DNA of 64,000 nucleotides from an uncultured Amylibacter sp. (GTDB lineage: Bacteria; Pseudomonadota; Alphaproteobacteria; Rhodobacterales; Rhodobacteraceae), in contig CANMGS010000002.1 in assembly GCA_947497475.1 (NCBI GenBank), positions 620,001-684,000 of the forward strand, given 5' to 3'. Below, one piece after another: positions 10,553 to 21,823 of this stretch (positions are counted from its first letter, which is position 1; the number at the start of each line of letters is the position of its first letter). Under the pieces are notes generated by a model that had not been told where the DNA came from, did no database searches, and saw nothing but the letters and a program-made list of their open reading frames with translations. Both the position numbers and the translations under genes were made by a program.

Positions 10553-11803
10553 ATGACATACAAGCCCAAATCAGAGTTTCTGACAGCAATGTTGGAACGG
10601 GGCTTCTTGCAGGACTGCACAGACCTGGAGGGGCTCGACGAACGCCTACTCGAAGGACCTGCAGCTGCTTATATCGGCTTTGATGCAACAGCTGACAGTT
10701 TGCATGTTGGATCACTCATTCAAATCATGATGTTGCGCTGGTGGCAAAAGACTGGAAATAAACCTGTAACCCTTATGGGGGGCGGTACGACAAAGATTGG
10801 TGATCCATCTGGGAAAGATGAATCCCGCCAATTGATCACGGCTGAAAAGATTGATGAGAATATCGCTGGCATTAGAAAGGTATTTGCAAAATACCTTTCT
10901 TACGACGCAGGCGAAACCGCTGCGATTATGCCGAATAATGCGGAATGGTTGGACAATCTGAACTACATCGAATTCTTACGTGATTACGGCAAGCATTTTA
11001 CCATCAACCGCATGGTAACGATGGAAAGTGTAAAGTTGCGTCTGGATCGTGAGCAGCCACTGACATTCCTAGAATTCAACTACATGTTATTGCAAGCCTA
11101 TGATTTCATGGCTTTAAACCAGAATTATGATGTCGTGTTGCAAATGGGCGGCTCTGATCAATGGGGCAATATCGTCAATGGTATCGATTTGACGCGCCGC
11201 ATTAATAAAAACACTGTTTTTGGCCTTACAACCCCTCTTTTGACCAAGGCGGATGGTTCTAAAATGGGCAAGTCGGCCTCTGGTGCGATCTGGTTGAATG
11301 AAGAAAAGCTAAGTTCCTACGACTTCTGGCAATTCTGGCGGAATACTTTGGATGCAGATGTTGCAAAATTCTTGCGTTTGTTCACAGAGCTTCCATTGGA
11401 TGAATGCGAACGTCTTGGTGCTTTGGACGGACAAGAAATCAACCAAGCAAAGATCACTTTGGCGAATGAGGTGACAAAGCTTTGTCACGGTGCGGATGCA
11501 GCACAAGCAGCAGAAGCCACAGCCAAAGAAGTGTTCGAAAAAGGTGGTGTTGGTGACGATCTGCCAACACTAGAGTTAACAGCCGATGAAATTGGCGAAG
11601 GTATCAGCTTTACACAACTTCTTGTGCGCTCTGGCATTGTTGGCAGTGGTAAAGATGCCAAACGTGCCATCGCTGGCGGTGGTGCTAAGCTAAATGACGA
11701 AGCTGTATCCAATGCTGGTTTGATGTTGACGGCAGATGACATTGCACAAACGCCAAAGATATCATCAAGTAAGAAAAAACACGCACTTATAAAGCTTGTT
11801 TAA
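10553..11803 (+). CDS. tyrS: Tyrosyl-tRNA synthetase
   Basis: [41 protein letters not shown]. Start placed at MTYKPKSEF (10553); the ORF-track start lies inside anmK. Confidence 0.96.
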   Translation: MTYKPKSEFLTAMLERGFLQDCTDLEGLDERLLEGPAAAYIGFDATADSLHVGSLIQIMMLRWWQKTGNKPVTLMGGGTTKIGDPSGKDESRQLITAEKIDENIAGIRKVFAKYLSYDAGETAAIMPNNAEWLDNLNYIEFLRDYGKHFTINRMVTMESVKLRLDREQPLTFLEFNYMLLQAYDFMALNQNYDVVLQMGGSDQWGNIVNGIDLTRRINKNTVFGLTTPLLTKADGSKMGKSASGAIWLNEEKLSSYDFWQFWRNTLDADVAKFLRLFTELPLDECERLGALDGQEINQAKITLANEVTKLCHGADAAQAAEATAKEVFEKGGVGDDLPTLELTADEIGEGISFTQLLVRSGIVGSGKDAKRAIAGGGAKLNDEAVSNAGLMLTADDIAQTPKISSSKKKHALIKLV

Positions 11804-11811
11804 ATAAAAAA

Positions 11812-11836
11812 GGCGGCTCAATTGGCCGCCTTTTTT
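11812..11836 (+). terminator. Rho-independent terminator after tyrS, possibly bidirectional
   Basis: GGCGGC TCAATTG GCCGCC TTTTTT, flanked by an A-run upstream. Confidence 0.8.
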
Positions 11837-11851
11837 ATGTTTATCAATGTC

Positions 11852-12424
11852 TTATTTGTCAGATTTGATGTAAACTTTGCTCATATAATCAGGCTTGGCA
11901 ACAGAGCCATTGTTGGCTTGGCTACCACGTTTGATTTTATTTACAACGTCTTGACCAGAACTCACACGACCGAGAACTGTGTATTGCCCATTTAACGACG
12001 GGTAATCTTGAAGCATGATAAAGAATTGAGAATTAGCACTGTTCGGGCTTGATGAACGCGCCATACCGACAACACCTTTTTCAAACTTCATGCTTGAAAA
12101 CTCCGCAGGCAAATCAGGTAACTTAGATCCACCAGTACCCGCAAAACGTGGGTTAAAACCTTCTAGCTTACCGTTTTGCACGTCCCCTGTTTGCGCCATA
12201 AAGCCAGAGATCACACGGTGAAATGTTACATTGTCGTATTGACCTTCACGTGCCAAACGTTTGATGCGTGTCACGTGCTTTGGCGCCACATCTGGTAACA
12301 ATTCGATTTCAATCGTACCAGTGTTCTTACCAGCCACTTCAATCACCAATGTATTGTCAGCATCCGCTGCAAATACAGAAGTCGCCATTGAAACAGCTGC
12401 GATCAGAGTTGTGAAAAACCGCAT
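11852..12424 (-). CDS. Peptidyl-prolyl cis-trans isomerase (cyclophilin), exported
   Basis: Signal-like N-terminus (MRFFTTLIAAVSMATSVFA); VTFHRVISGFMAQTGD, NSANSQFFIMLQ. Confidence 0.92.
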   Translation of the reverse strand: MRFFTTLIAAVSMATSVFAADADNTLVIEVAGKNTGTIEIELLPDVAPKHVTRIKRLAREGQYDNVTFHRVISGFMAQTGDVQNGKLEGFNPRFAGTGGSKLPDLPAEFSSMKFEKGVVGMARSSSPNSANSQFFIMLQDYPSLNGQYTVLGRVSSGQDVVNKIKRGSQANNGSVAKPDYMSKVYIKSDK

Positions 12425-12930
12425 TATACGTCTGCCGCCACTTTAACTGAAATCATTGTATCTGGCTCCATTGGCGGCTCACCACGTTTGATTTTGTCAA
12501 CGTGTTCCATACCTTCAACAACACGACCATAAACCGTGTATTGGTTGTTCAAGAAGTGGTTGTCATTGAAGTTGATAAAGAATTGAGAGTTTGCACTGTC
12601 TGGCATCGCAGAACGTGCAGCACCCAATGTGCCTTTATCATGTGGTAATTTTGAAAACTCAGCTGGAAGATCTGGCAGATCAGAACTGCCTGTACCTGCA
12701 CGGCGCAGATCAAAGTCAGCACCTGTGTTGCCATTCGCCACATCACCAGTTTGCGCCATGAAACCATCTATTACACGGTGGAATACAACATTGTCGTATT
12801 TACCAGCGCGTGCCAATTCTTTCATACGCTCGCAGTGCTTTGGTGCTACATCTGGCAGCAATTCGATTGTCACATCGCCATGCTTAAGCGTCATGATGAT
12901 TGTGTTTTCTGGATCTTTAATCTCAACCAT
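12424..12930 (-). CDS. Peptidyl-prolyl cis-trans isomerase (cyclophilin), cytoplasmic
   Basis: VVFHRVIDGFMAQTGD, DSANSQFFINF; start placed at MVEIKDPEN. Confidence 0.92.
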   Translation of the reverse strand: MVEIKDPENTIIMTLKHGDVTIELLPDVAPKHCERMKELARAGKYDNVVFHRVIDGFMAQTGDVANGNTGADFDLRRAGTGSSDLPDLPAEFSKLPHDKGTLGAARSAMPDSANSQFFINFNDNHFLNNQYTVYGRVVEGMEHVDKIKRGEPPMEPDTMISVKVAADV

Positions 12931-12996
12931 TTCGGTCTCCGTTTTCAATGTTCGGCGCACATTATCCTTAGCAATGCCAAAGGAAAAGCCCGCATA

Positions 12997-13491
12997 TTAG
13001 GATTTCTTGAATTTCTCGATCAAAGCTTTTTGAACACCAGGTGTTACGAACTTTGATACATCGCCATCAAGGCGTGCAATTTCTTTTACCAAACGCGATG
13101 CGATGGCTTGATGTTTGGCCTCTGCCATAAGGAACGCAGTTTCGACATTAGAGTTCATAGCGCGGTTCATGCCAACCAGTGCATATTCATATTCAAAGTC
13201 AGATACAGCGCGTAAGCCTCGGATGATCAACTTGGCGCCAACTTCTTCTGCTTTATCGATCAACAGGTTTTCAAAAGGTTCAACAACCACTTCTGTGCCA
13301 TTTGTTCGCATGTTTTCTACATTGCGTTCAATCATATCAACACGTTCTTCAAGTGTGAATAAAGGACCTTTGTCGCGGTTGATAGCAACACCTATCACCA
13401 AACGGTCAACCAAAACGCAGGCGCGTTCGATAATGTCCAAATGACCCAAAGTAACAGGATCAAATGTTCCCGGATAAAGCCCTACGCGCAT
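12997..13491 (-). CDS. coaD: Phosphopantetheine adenylyltransferase
   Basis: MRVGLYPGTFDPVTLGHLDII, VIGVAINRDK, IIRGLRAVSDFEYEYALVGMNR. Confidence 0.96.
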   Translation of the reverse strand: MRVGLYPGTFDPVTLGHLDIIERACVLVDRLVIGVAINRDKGPLFTLEERVDMIERNVENMRTNGTEVVVEPFENLLIDKAEEVGAKLIIRGLRAVSDFEYEYALVGMNRAMNSNVETAFLMAEAKHQAIASRLVKEIARLDGDVSKFVTPGVQKALIEKFKKS

Positions 13492-13558
13492 TACGACCTC
13501 CATCGCTTATTTCGGTAAACCACTGGAACTATATCATCGGCCTAACGTCAAGGGTGAT

Positions 13559-14446
13559 TTATGCTTCTTTACGTTTCACCATGTCGCGCATTCCTGCTGC
13601 CAACCTGTCCGCAAAGCGGTTCAAACGCCCAACACGGCGGTCTCCTTCATGTCGTACAAGATAAAAGCTGCGGCTTAAGGAAAGTGTTTCTTTATGCATA
13701 AACTGAATGTCAGGAAAGTTCGGCATTGCGAAATCATGTACTACTCCAACCCCTGCCCCTTGATTAATCATATTGATTTGAACAGACACTGAATTAGAAG
13801 CCAAACTTGGCGATGGTTGCAATCCCATATGGGATAAATAATCCAATTCTTTGTCAAAAATCAGATCGGGAATATAACCAATGATTGGGTGGTTCTTTAG
13901 ATTATCTATTTCAGCAAGGTCAGGATGCTGATCAATATAATCACGGTGTGCGGCCAAATGTAGGTGATAATCGGTCACTTTTTGCACCAATAAACGCCCT
14001 GCTGTAGGCGGTGACACTGTAATTGCCATATCGGCTTCGCGTTTTGACAGGTTTAAAACACGCGGTAAGGCCAAAATTTGAATTTCTAAGTCTGGGTTTT
14101 CAGCGGATATTTCCGCACAAACCTCTGGCAACAAAAAGTTCGCACTACCATCTGGTGCCCCTATCCTAATGACACCACTTAACTGGTCTGTTGGCCCCTG
14201 CATAATCTCTTGGGCAGACAGTGACGATAATTCCATCTCTGTAGCATGATCCATCAACCGTTGCCCTGCATCTGTCAAATCATAACCCTGCGGTGTCTTT
14301 ACGAACAATTGTGCTGACATCTGTTCTTCAAGCCGCGTTATGCGCCGCCCCAATGTACTGGGATCCATTTTTAACTGTTTACTAGCTGCAGTCAGACTGT
14401 TCGCTCGACCAACATGTAAAAATACCCGTATATCATCCCAATTCAT
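13559..14446 (-). CDS. LysR family transcriptional regulator
   Basis: N-terminal HTH (SLTAASKQLKMDPSTLGRRITRLEEQ); divergent from mmsA. Confidence 0.9.
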   Translation of the reverse strand: MNWDDIRVFLHVGRANSLTAASKQLKMDPSTLGRRITRLEEQMSAQLFVKTPQGYDLTDAGQRLMDHATEMELSSLSAQEIMQGPTDQLSGVIRIGAPDGSANFLLPEVCAEISAENPDLEIQILALPRVLNLSKREADMAITVSPPTAGRLLVQKVTDYHLHLAAHRDYIDQHPDLAEIDNLKNHPIIGYIPDLIFDKELDYLSHMGLQPSPSLASNSVSVQINMINQGAGVGVVHDFAMPNFPDIQFMHKETLSLSRSFYLVRHEGDRRVGRLNRFADRLAAGMRDMVKRKEA

Positions 14447-14548
14447 TACTTACCTCGTATTGCAAAAATGCAAAATGAATGTGCCATATTGACTGTTTAA
14501 AAAGATAAAATGCAAGAGCATACTGACGCCAACCATGGGAGAAGTCAT

Positions 14549-16048
14549 ATGCAAGAATTAACACATTACATTAACGGCGAGCACGTCAAAGGCACATCTG
14601 GACGTTTCGCTGATGTATTCAACCCTGCCACAGGCGAAGTTCAGGCAAAGGTACCATTGGCAAATACCGCTGAATTGGAAAAAGCTGTTGAAATAGCTGC
14701 TGCTGCACAACCTGCATGGGCGGCCGTTAACCCACAACGCCGTGCTCGTGTTATGATGCGTTTCGTAGCGCTGTTAAACCGTGACATGGATAAACTTGCC
14801 GAAGCACTCAGCCGCGAACACGGTAAAACTCTTCCAGATGCTGCTGGCGATGTTCAACGTGGCCTAGAGGTTGTGGAATACTGCATCGGTGCCCCACAAA
14901 TGCTAAAGGGTGATTATACAGACAGCGCTGGCCCTGGCATTGATATGTACTCCATGCGCCAAGCTCTGGGTGTTACAGCGGGCATCACACCGTTTAACTT
15001 CCCAGCGATGATCCCAATGTGGATGTTCGCCCCTGCAATCGTATGTGGCAACGCTTTCATCCTGAAACCATCTGAACGTGATCCATCCGTCCCATTGATG
15101 CTGGCGGAATTGATGGAAGAAGCAGGATTGCCAAAAGGTATTTTGCAAGTGGTGAATGGTGACAAAGAAGCGGTTGATGCCATTCTATACAACGACACAA
15201 TCCAATCTATTGGTTTTGTGGGCTCTACACCAATTGCAGAATACATCTACGGCACAGGCTGTTCACAAGGTAAGCGCGTGCAATGTTTCGGCGGTGCGAA
15301 AAACCACATGATCATTATGCCGGATGCTGATATGGATCAGGCGGCAGATGCATTATTGGGTGCAGGTTATGGTGCAGCTGGTGAACGTTGTATGGCAATC
15401 TCTGTTGCTGTTCCTGTTGGCGATGAAACTGCCGATCGCCTGATTGAAAAACTGGCGCCTAAAGTGGAAGCTTTAAAAGTAGGTCCATACACATCTGGCA
15501 ATGATGTGGACTACGGCCCTGTCGTTACGGGTGCTGCAAAAGAAAATATTCTAAACTTGGTGGAAAGTGGCGTGAAAGACGGTGCAAAGCTTGTCGTGGA
15601 CGGCCGTGATTTCAGCTTGCAAGGTTATGAAGACGGTTTCTTTGTTGGTGCGCATCTATTTGATCACGTCACAACTGATATGGATATCTACAAAAAAGAA
15701 ATCTTCGGCCCTGTCCTATCAACGGTTCGTGCTCAATCCTACGAAGAAGCCATCGGTATGGCGATGGATCATGAATACGGCAATGGTACAGCAATCTTTA
15801 CCCGCGATGGCGATACGGCGCGTGATTTCGCAAATCGTATTAACATCGGCATGGTGGGCATTAACGTACCAATCCCTGTGCCTTTGGCCTATCACACGTT
15901 CGGTGGTTGGAAAAAATCAGTCTTTGGCGATTTAAACCAACACGGCCCAGATGCGTTTAAATTCTACACACGCACCAAAACAGTCACATCGCGTTGGCCA
16001 TCAGGCATCAAAGAAGGCGGTGAATTCTCAATCCCAGTGATGGAGTAA
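14549..16048 (+). CDS. mmsA: Methylmalonate-semialdehyde dehydrogenase (CoA-acylating)
   Basis: ALDH family: GVTAGITPFNFPAMIPMWMF, GSTPIAEYIY, GAAGERCMAISVAV; start at MQELTHYING. Confidence 0.93.
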   Translation: MQELTHYINGEHVKGTSGRFADVFNPATGEVQAKVPLANTAELEKAVEIAAAAQPAWAAVNPQRRARVMMRFVALLNRDMDKLAEALSREHGKTLPDAAGDVQRGLEVVEYCIGAPQMLKGDYTDSAGPGIDMYSMRQALGVTAGITPFNFPAMIPMWMFAPAIVCGNAFILKPSERDPSVPLMLAELMEEAGLPKGILQVVNGDKEAVDAILYNDTIQSIGFVGSTPIAEYIYGTGCSQGKRVQCFGGAKNHMIIMPDADMDQAADALLGAGYGAAGERCMAISVAVPVGDETADRLIEKLAPKVEALKVGPYTSGNDVDYGPVVTGAAKENILNLVESGVKDGAKLVVDGRDFSLQGYEDGFFVGAHLFDHVTTDMDIYKKEIFGPVLSTVRAQSYEEAIGMAMDHEYGNGTAIFTRDGDTARDFANRINIGMVGINVPIPVPLAYHTFGGWKKSVFGDLNQHGPDAFKFYTRTKTVTSRWPSGIKEGGEFSIPVME

Positions 16049-16052
16049 ACAC

Positions 16053-16925
16053 ATGAAAATCGGATTTATCGGTTTAGGAAATATGGGCGCCCCAATGGCT
16101 GTCAATTTGGCAACTGCTGGGCACGATGTAACTGGCTTTGATTTGGTAACGGATTGCCCAGATGGTGTTGCTAAAGCAGACACCGCTACCCAAGCGGTAA
16201 CGGATGCTGATGTTGTAATCACCATGCTACCAAACGGTGCAATTTTACGTAGCGTTGCAGATGAAATCATCCCTGCCATGAAAGCGGGCGCAACCCTATT
16301 GGATTGCTCAACCGTGGACGTGGAAAGCGCGCGTGCTGTGGCAGATGCTGCCACAGCCGCGGGTCTATTGGCGGCCGATGCTCCTGTTTCAGGGGGTATT
16401 GGTGGTGCCGCTGCAGGAACACTGACGTTTATGGCGGGGGGTTCTGACGAAGCATTCGCAAATGTCAGCCCTCTATTCGATATTATGGGGCAAAAAGCAG
16501 TGCATTGCGGCCCATCTGGCAACGGGCAAGCCGCTAAAATCTGCAACAACATGATCTTAGGTGCCACAATGATTGCCACATGCGAAGCTTTTGCATTGGC
16601 GGATAAACTTGGCCTAGAACGTCAGTCCATGTTCGATGTGGTCAGCACATCCTCTGGTTACAGCTGGTCAATGAATGCGTATTGCCCAGCCCCTGGTATC
16701 GGGCCAGAAAGTCCCTCTGATAACGACTATAAACCAGGATTTGCTGCAGAACTTATGTTGAAAGATTTACGTCTTTCTCAACAAGCCGCTGAAAGTGTCG
16801 ATGCGCCAACACCAATGGGTGAACGCGCAACAGAACTTTATAAGCAATTTGTTGAAGACGAAGATGGTCTTGGATTAGACTTTTCAGCAATGCTGCCACG
16901 ATTTGAAAAGCAAACACGCGGCTAA
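16053..16925 (+). CDS. mmsB: 3-hydroxyisobutyrate dehydrogenase
   Basis: MKIGFIGLGNMGAPMAVNL, DAPVSGGIGGAAAGTLTFM. Confidence 0.93.
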   Translation: MKIGFIGLGNMGAPMAVNLATAGHDVTGFDLVTDCPDGVAKADTATQAVTDADVVITMLPNGAILRSVADEIIPAMKAGATLLDCSTVDVESARAVADAATAAGLLAADAPVSGGIGGAAAGTLTFMAGGSDEAFANVSPLFDIMGQKAVHCGPSGNGQAAKICNNMILGATMIATCEAFALADKLGLERQSMFDVVSTSSGYSWSMNAYCPAPGIGPESPSDNDYKPGFAAELMLKDLRLSQQAAESVDAPTPMGERATELYKQFVEDEDGLGLDFSAMLPRFEKQTRG

Positions 16926-16929
16926 TGCA

Positions 16930-17367
16930 TTAAACGCCGCGGATCATATCCAACATCGCGGCGTTTTCACCTGATATTTCCTCTAAACGCGCTTTCACGA
17001 CATCACCCAAAGTGATGACACCAACAAGTTTTTTCTTTGCGTTGATCACTGGCATATGGCGAAAACGGCCTTCTGTCATTGTTTCCAAAACCATTTGCGC
17101 AGTATCGGACATATCACAACTCATGACGGTACCTGTCATCAAGCTTTCAACAGTGTCATTAATACATGTTGTGCCGCGTTTACCCATTTCTCGAATAATA
17201 TCGCGTTCTGATAAAATTCCGTCGATTGTTTTACCGTCGTTGCTAACAACCAATGCACCAATACGATGTGCAGACAAATCTGCGACCGCATCAGCAATCG
17301 TGTGATCTTTTGTGATTGTATAAATTGTGCCCTTTGGTTTCGAACCTAGAATTTTTTCAACTAGCAT
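16930..17367 (-). CDS. CBS domain-containing protein
   Basis: Two CBS repeats (ALVVSNDGKTIDGILSERDIIR; MPVINAKKKLVGVITLGDVVKARL). Confidence 0.9.
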   Translation of the reverse strand: MLVEKILGSKPKGTIYTITKDHTIADAVADLSAHRIGALVVSNDGKTIDGILSERDIIREMGKRGTTCINDTVESLMTGTVMSCDMSDTAQMVLETMTEGRFRHMPVINAKKKLVGVITLGDVVKARLEEISGENAAMLDMIRGV

Positions 17368-17439
17368 TAATACCTCCTATAAGAATGAAAGCATCTTAGC
17401 ACGGTTTAAGATTCCCACAAAACTAAGTCTGAGTAAAAG

Positions 17440-20298
17440 TTATTCAGCGGCAGTTCTTTGCGGATTTAACATACCTTTCAGGTAGTGCCCCGTATAACTG
17501 CCTTTAACTTCGGCCACTTCTTCTGGTGTACCTGTAGCAACGATTTGACCACCGCCATCACCACCCTCTGGACCAATATCAATGATGTGATCTGCTGTTT
17601 TTACTACATCCAAATTATGTTCAATAACGATCACTGTATTGCCTTGATCGACTAGTTCATGCAAGACTTCTAGTAATTTTCGAACATCTTCGAAATGTAG
17701 ACCAGTTGTAGGTTCGTCCAAAATATAAAGTGTTTTACCCGTAGAGCGTTTCGCCAATTCTTTGGATAATTTCACACGTTGCGCTTCACCACCAGATAAC
17801 GTTGTAGCTGGTTGGCCAACCTTAATATACCCAAGCCCAACACGCATCAACGCAGTCATTTTATCTCGGATACTTGGCACAGCCTTAAAGAATTGCTCAG
17901 CATCTTCGACAGTCATGTCCAAGATGTCAGCTATACTTTTACCCTTAAATAACACTTCCAAAGTTTCACGGTTGTACCGTTTACCCTTACAAGTTTCGCA
18001 TTCCACATAAACATCAGGCAGAAAGTGCATCTCGATCTTAATTAACCCGTCACCCTGACAGGCCTCACACCGTCCGCCCTTTACATTGAAACTAAACCGA
18101 CCAGGTTTATATCCCCGCGTTTTCGCCTCGGGTAACCCAGCAAACCATTCACGGATCGGTGTAAACGCCCCTGTATAAGTCGCAGGGTTAGATCGCGGTG
18201 TTCGTCCAATGGCACGTTGGTCAATATCGATCACTTTATCTAGTAAAGTCAGACCATTCACCGCCTCACATGGCGCAGGTGTTTGTTTTGCTCCATTCAG
18301 ACGCATTGAAGCTGTCTTAAATAGCGTTTCAATCGTCAGCGTAGACTTACCGCCGCCAGAAACACCCGTAACGCAAACGAATTTACCCAGCGGGTACTCT
18401 GCGGTAATGTTTTTCAGGTTGTTCCCTGTTGCGCCTTCTACAGTAACAGACTTGCCTTTACCTTTGCGACGTTCCACAGGAATGCTGATTTCACGTTTTC
18501 CTGTAAGATACTGACCTGTAATAGACTTCTTTGATTTTATAATCTGTGCAGGTGTTCCTTTGGCAATAATCTCACCGCCATGAACACCAGCGCCTGGACC
18601 AATATCTAAAACATAATCCGCCGTTCGAATGGCTTCTTCGTCGTGTTCTACAACAATTACGGTATTTCCCTGATCCCGCAGGTTTTTTAGTGTTTCTAAT
18701 AAACGGTCATTATCGCGTTGATGTAAACCAATGGATGGCTCATCGAGCACATATAAAACACCTGTCAAACCAGAGCCAATTTGCGATGCTAAACGAATAC
18801 GCTGACTTTCTCCGCCTGATAACGTGCCCGCAGAGCGTGAAAGTGTCAGATAATCCAAACCAACGTTTACCAAGAACCCCAAACGTTCGCGGATTTCTTT
18901 TAAAATCGCCGTAGCGATCTCATTCTTTTGTTTAGTTAGACTTACAGGTACGCTTTCAACCCAATCCAACGCCTCTTTAATAGACATTTCAACCACTTGA
19001 CCCACATGTAGATCAGCGATTTTTACGGCCAAAGCCTCTGGGCGCAGACGGTACCCACCGCACGTCCCACAGCCACGGTTGTTCTGATAGCGTTCAAATT
19101 CTTCGCGGATCCAGTTGCTGTCCGTTTCGCGGTAGCGACGCTCCATATTTGGGATCACACCCTCAAATGTTCGCGTTACCTCATAAACCCGCCCTGCTTC
19201 GTCATAACGAAACTTGATCTCTGTATCGCCTGATCCATGCAACATTACTTGCTGCACCTTTTTAGGCAGATTACGCCATTCAGCATCCTTATCGAAACCG
19301 TAATGCGCTGCGATCGCTTCGATGGTTTGCTTGAAATACGGCGATTTTCCTTTTGCCCAAGGGGCCAAAGCACCGTCATATAGGGATAAGCGCGTATCTG
19401 GCACAACCAAACGTTCGTCAAAGAACAGCTCTACGCCCAGACCATCACAGTCAGGACAAGCGCCGAAAGGTGCGTTGAATGAAAACAACCGTGGCTCAAT
19501 CTCTGGAATGGTAAACCCAGATACAGGGCATGCAAAGTTTTCAGAAAAAGTAATACGCTCTGGCTCACCTTCTTTTGGCGCGGTTTCCAGAATGGAAATC
19601 CCATCGGCCAAATCCAAAGCGGTACGTAAACTATCCGCCAGACGCGTTTCCAACCCTTCACGCACAACAATTCGGTCAACAACCACATCAATATTATGGC
19701 GAAATTTCTTATCTAATGTGGGCGCATCGTCCAGCTCATAGAACTCGCCGTTCACCTTCACACGTTGAAAGCCCTGTTTCTTAAGCTCTTGAAACTCCTT
19801 GCGGTATTCGCCTTTGCGGTCCCGTACAATCGGCGCCAACAGATAGGCGCGTGTGCCCTCTTCCATCGCCATAATACGGTCAACCATTTCAGACACTTGT
19901 TGTGCCTCAATCGGTTTGCCCGTTGCTGGTGAATATGGCGTCCCAACTCGCGCAAACAACAATCTCATATAGTCGTATATCTCGGTTACAGTACCCACGG
20001 TAGAACGCGGATTTTTCGATGTGGTTTTTTGCTCAATCGAAATCGCAGGTGATAATCCCGCAATATGATCCACATCAGGCTTTTGCATCATATCCAAGAA
20101 TTGACGCGCATATGCAGACAAGCTTTCCACATAGCGGCGCTGCCCTTCAGCATAGATCGTATCAAACGCCAGCGATGATTTGCCAGAGCCAGACAAACCA
20201 GTGATCACCACAAGCTTGTCGCGCGGAATATCCACATCCACGGATTTCAGATTATGTTCACGTGCACCGCGGATTTCGATATTCTTTAGCTCGGCCAT
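17440..20298 (-). CDS. uvrA: Excinuclease ABC subunit A
   Basis: 952 aa; [37 protein letters not shown], zinc-binding CxxC motifs, two ABC signatures. Confidence 0.98.
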   Translation of the reverse strand: MAELKNIEIRGAREHNLKSVDVDIPRDKLVVITGLSGSGKSSLAFDTIYAEGQRRYVESLSAYARQFLDMMQKPDVDHIAGLSPAISIEQKTTSKNPRSTVGTVTEIYDYMRLLFARVGTPYSPATGKPIEAQQVSEMVDRIMAMEEGTRAYLLAPIVRDRKGEYRKEFQELKKQGFQRVKVNGEFYELDDAPTLDKKFRHNIDVVVDRIVVREGLETRLADSLRTALDLADGISILETAPKEGEPERITFSENFACPVSGFTIPEIEPRLFSFNAPFGACPDCDGLGVELFFDERLVVPDTRLSLYDGALAPWAKGKSPYFKQTIEAIAAHYGFDKDAEWRNLPKKVQQVMLHGSGDTEIKFRYDEAGRVYEVTRTFEGVIPNMERRYRETDSNWIREEFERYQNNRGCGTCGGYRLRPEALAVKIADLHVGQVVEMSIKEALDWVESVPVSLTKQKNEIATAILKEIRERLGFLVNVGLDYLTLSRSAGTLSGGESQRIRLASQIGSGLTGVLYVLDEPSIGLHQRDNDRLLETLKNLRDQGNTVIVVEHDEEAIRTADYVLDIGPGAGVHGGEIIAKGTPAQIIKSKKSITGQYLTGKREISIPVERRKGKGKSVTVEGATGNNLKNITAEYPLGKFVCVTGVSGGGKSTLTIETLFKTASMRLNGAKQTPAPCEAVNGLTLLDKVIDIDQRAIGRTPRSNPATYTGAFTPIREWFAGLPEAKTRGYKPGRFSFNVKGGRCEACQGDGLIKIEMHFLPDVYVECETCKGKRYNRETLEVLFKGKSIADILDMTVEDAEQFFKAVPSIRDKMTALMRVGLGYIKVGQPATTLSGGEAQRVKLSKELAKRSTGKTLYILDEPTTGLHFEDVRKLLEVLHELVDQGNTVIVIEHNLDVVKTADHIIDIGPEGGDGGGQIVATGTPEEVAEVKGSYTGHYLKGMLNPQRTAAE

Positions 20299-20368
20299 AA
20301 TGGGGTATTCCTAAGAAATGTTTAGCAATATGTAATCGGACACGCGAAACATGCCAGTGAAAAGAATG

Positions 20369-20383
20369 GAACACAAGGGGAAC
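20369..20383. promoter_or_regulatory. Candidate LexA/SOS box upstream of uvrA (GAAC-N7-GAAC on +, GTTC-N7-GTTC in the uvrA sense direction)
   Basis: gaac acaaggg gaac, 71 nt before the uvrA start; matches the known alphaproteobacterial SOS box. Confidence 0.75.
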
Positions 20384-20401
20384 ATTTGTGATTTAAAAGG
20401 A

Positions 20402-20995
20402 TTATCTGCCTAAAATCTTTTTCACGTAATTACGTGTTTCTTTATAGGGTGGTACACCGTTGTATTTTTCAACAGCGCCTGGGCCTGCATTATAAGCAGC
20501 AAGAGCCAAGCGCCAGCTGCCAAATTTACGGTATTGTTTTGCCAAATACCTTGCCCCACCCTCAAGGTTTTGTTTTGGATCACGTGGGTTTACGCGTAGT
20601 GCACGTGCAGTGGCTGGCATAAGCTGTGCTAAGCCAATCGCTCCCGCATGAGATCGTGCCTTTGGATTCCAATTGCTTTCTTGCTGTACCAAACGGTTAA
20701 ACAAGTCTCTTGGAATACCATGTCTGCGTGCTGCCGCTTCTGCCAAAGATTTATATTTACCTTTGTAGTTGCCTTTGTAGCGTGGAATCGCTGTGTAATC
20801 TTTCTTACCCTCAGGGAGTAAGCGATTAGAGCCTTTGTACTGTCTGGCCAAACGGCCATCTAAAAGATTGTTGTGTAAACGTGAAATTTGACGTGATTTC
20901 GATGACTTGGACAGACCAGCTGCATATACTGGTCCACTCAATGCAATACTGCACGCCAATAATAATGATATGCCCCGTCTCATCATTTCGCCCAC
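20402..20995 (-). CDS. Lytic transglycosylase (SLT domain)
   Basis: [57 protein letters not shown]. Confidence 0.93.
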   Translation of the reverse strand: MGEMMRRGISLLLACSIALSGPVYAAGLSKSSKSRQISRLHNNLLDGRLARQYKGSNRLLPEGKKDYTAIPRYKGNYKGKYKSLAEAAARRHGIPRDLFNRLVQQESNWNPKARSHAGAIGLAQLMPATARALRVNPRDPKQNLEGGARYLAKQYRKFGSWRLALAAYNAGPGAVEKYNGVPPYKETRNYVKKILGR

Positions 20996-21161
20996 TTAAA
21001 CCATTCTTATTTTGAAACTCTTTACCCTGTTTTGTGCAATTTTACGAGTCTTTGCTTTATCACAATTTAATAACGTTCTTTTCACCTCTTCTTAATCACT
21101 TTCATATGGTCTAAACATCATTAACCAAGATTACGCCTAAGATTCGATGGGGAGAAACCTA

Positions 21162-21653
21162 ATGGCCGGAAGTTTAAATAAAGTAATGTTAATCGGAAAC
21201 TTGGGTGCAGACCCAGAAATCCGCACATTCGGCAATGGTGGACGCGTTTGCAACCTGCGTATCGCTACATCAGAACGCTGGCGTGATAAAAACACTGGCG
21301 AAAACCGCGAGAAAACAGAATGGCACACAGTAGCGATCTTTTCTGAGGGTTTGGTTAAAGTTTGCGAGAACTACCTACGTAAAGGATCTAAAGTCTTTAT
21401 CGAAGGCGCATTGCAAACACGCAAATGGCAGGATCAATCAGGCAATGACCGTTATTCAACCGAGGTCGTATTGCAAGGTTTTAACGGCACTCTAACCATG
21501 CTTGACGGTCGCGGTGGCGGTGACAGCATGGGTGGTGGTCAAGGCGGCGGTTACGGCGGCCAAGCAAGCGGTGGCGGCAGCTATGGCGGTGGTTCAGGTG
21601 GCGGTGCACCAGCCCCAATGAACAACGACTTGGATGATGAAATCCCGTTCTAG
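21162..21653 (+). CDS. ssb: Single-stranded DNA-binding protein
   Basis: [19 protein letters not shown], Gly-rich linker, acidic tip DDEIPF. Confidence 0.97.
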   Translation: MAGSLNKVMLIGNLGADPEIRTFGNGGRVCNLRIATSERWRDKNTGENREKTEWHTVAIFSEGLVKVCENYLRKGSKVFIEGALQTRKWQDQSGNDRYSTEVVLQGFNGTLTMLDGRGGGDSMGGGQGGGYGGQASGGGSYGGGSGGGAPAPMNNDLDDEIPF

Positions 21654-21677
21654 AAAAAATTACATATTAAATGTTTT

Positions 21678-21720
21678 AAAACAGCCTGTTAGATACCTAT
21701 CTTCAGGCTGTTTTCTTTTT
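21678..21720 (+). terminator. Rho-independent terminator after ssb
   Basis: AAAACAGCCTG ... CAGGCTGTTTT followed by CTTTTT. Confidence 0.8.
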
Positions 21721-21823
21721 GGATAAATGTAAGCGCATTGTAACGCTAAACATTGCGGTCACGCATTCGTTATGCTATAAAAAAACACAACATATAGTGT
21801 TTACATAACAGAACGAGCAGACC

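Noticed and set aside
16028-16579. 183-aa minus-strand ORF
   Set aside because: Antisense shadow of mmsB; Ala/Ser/Pro-rich translation typical of a reverse frame.
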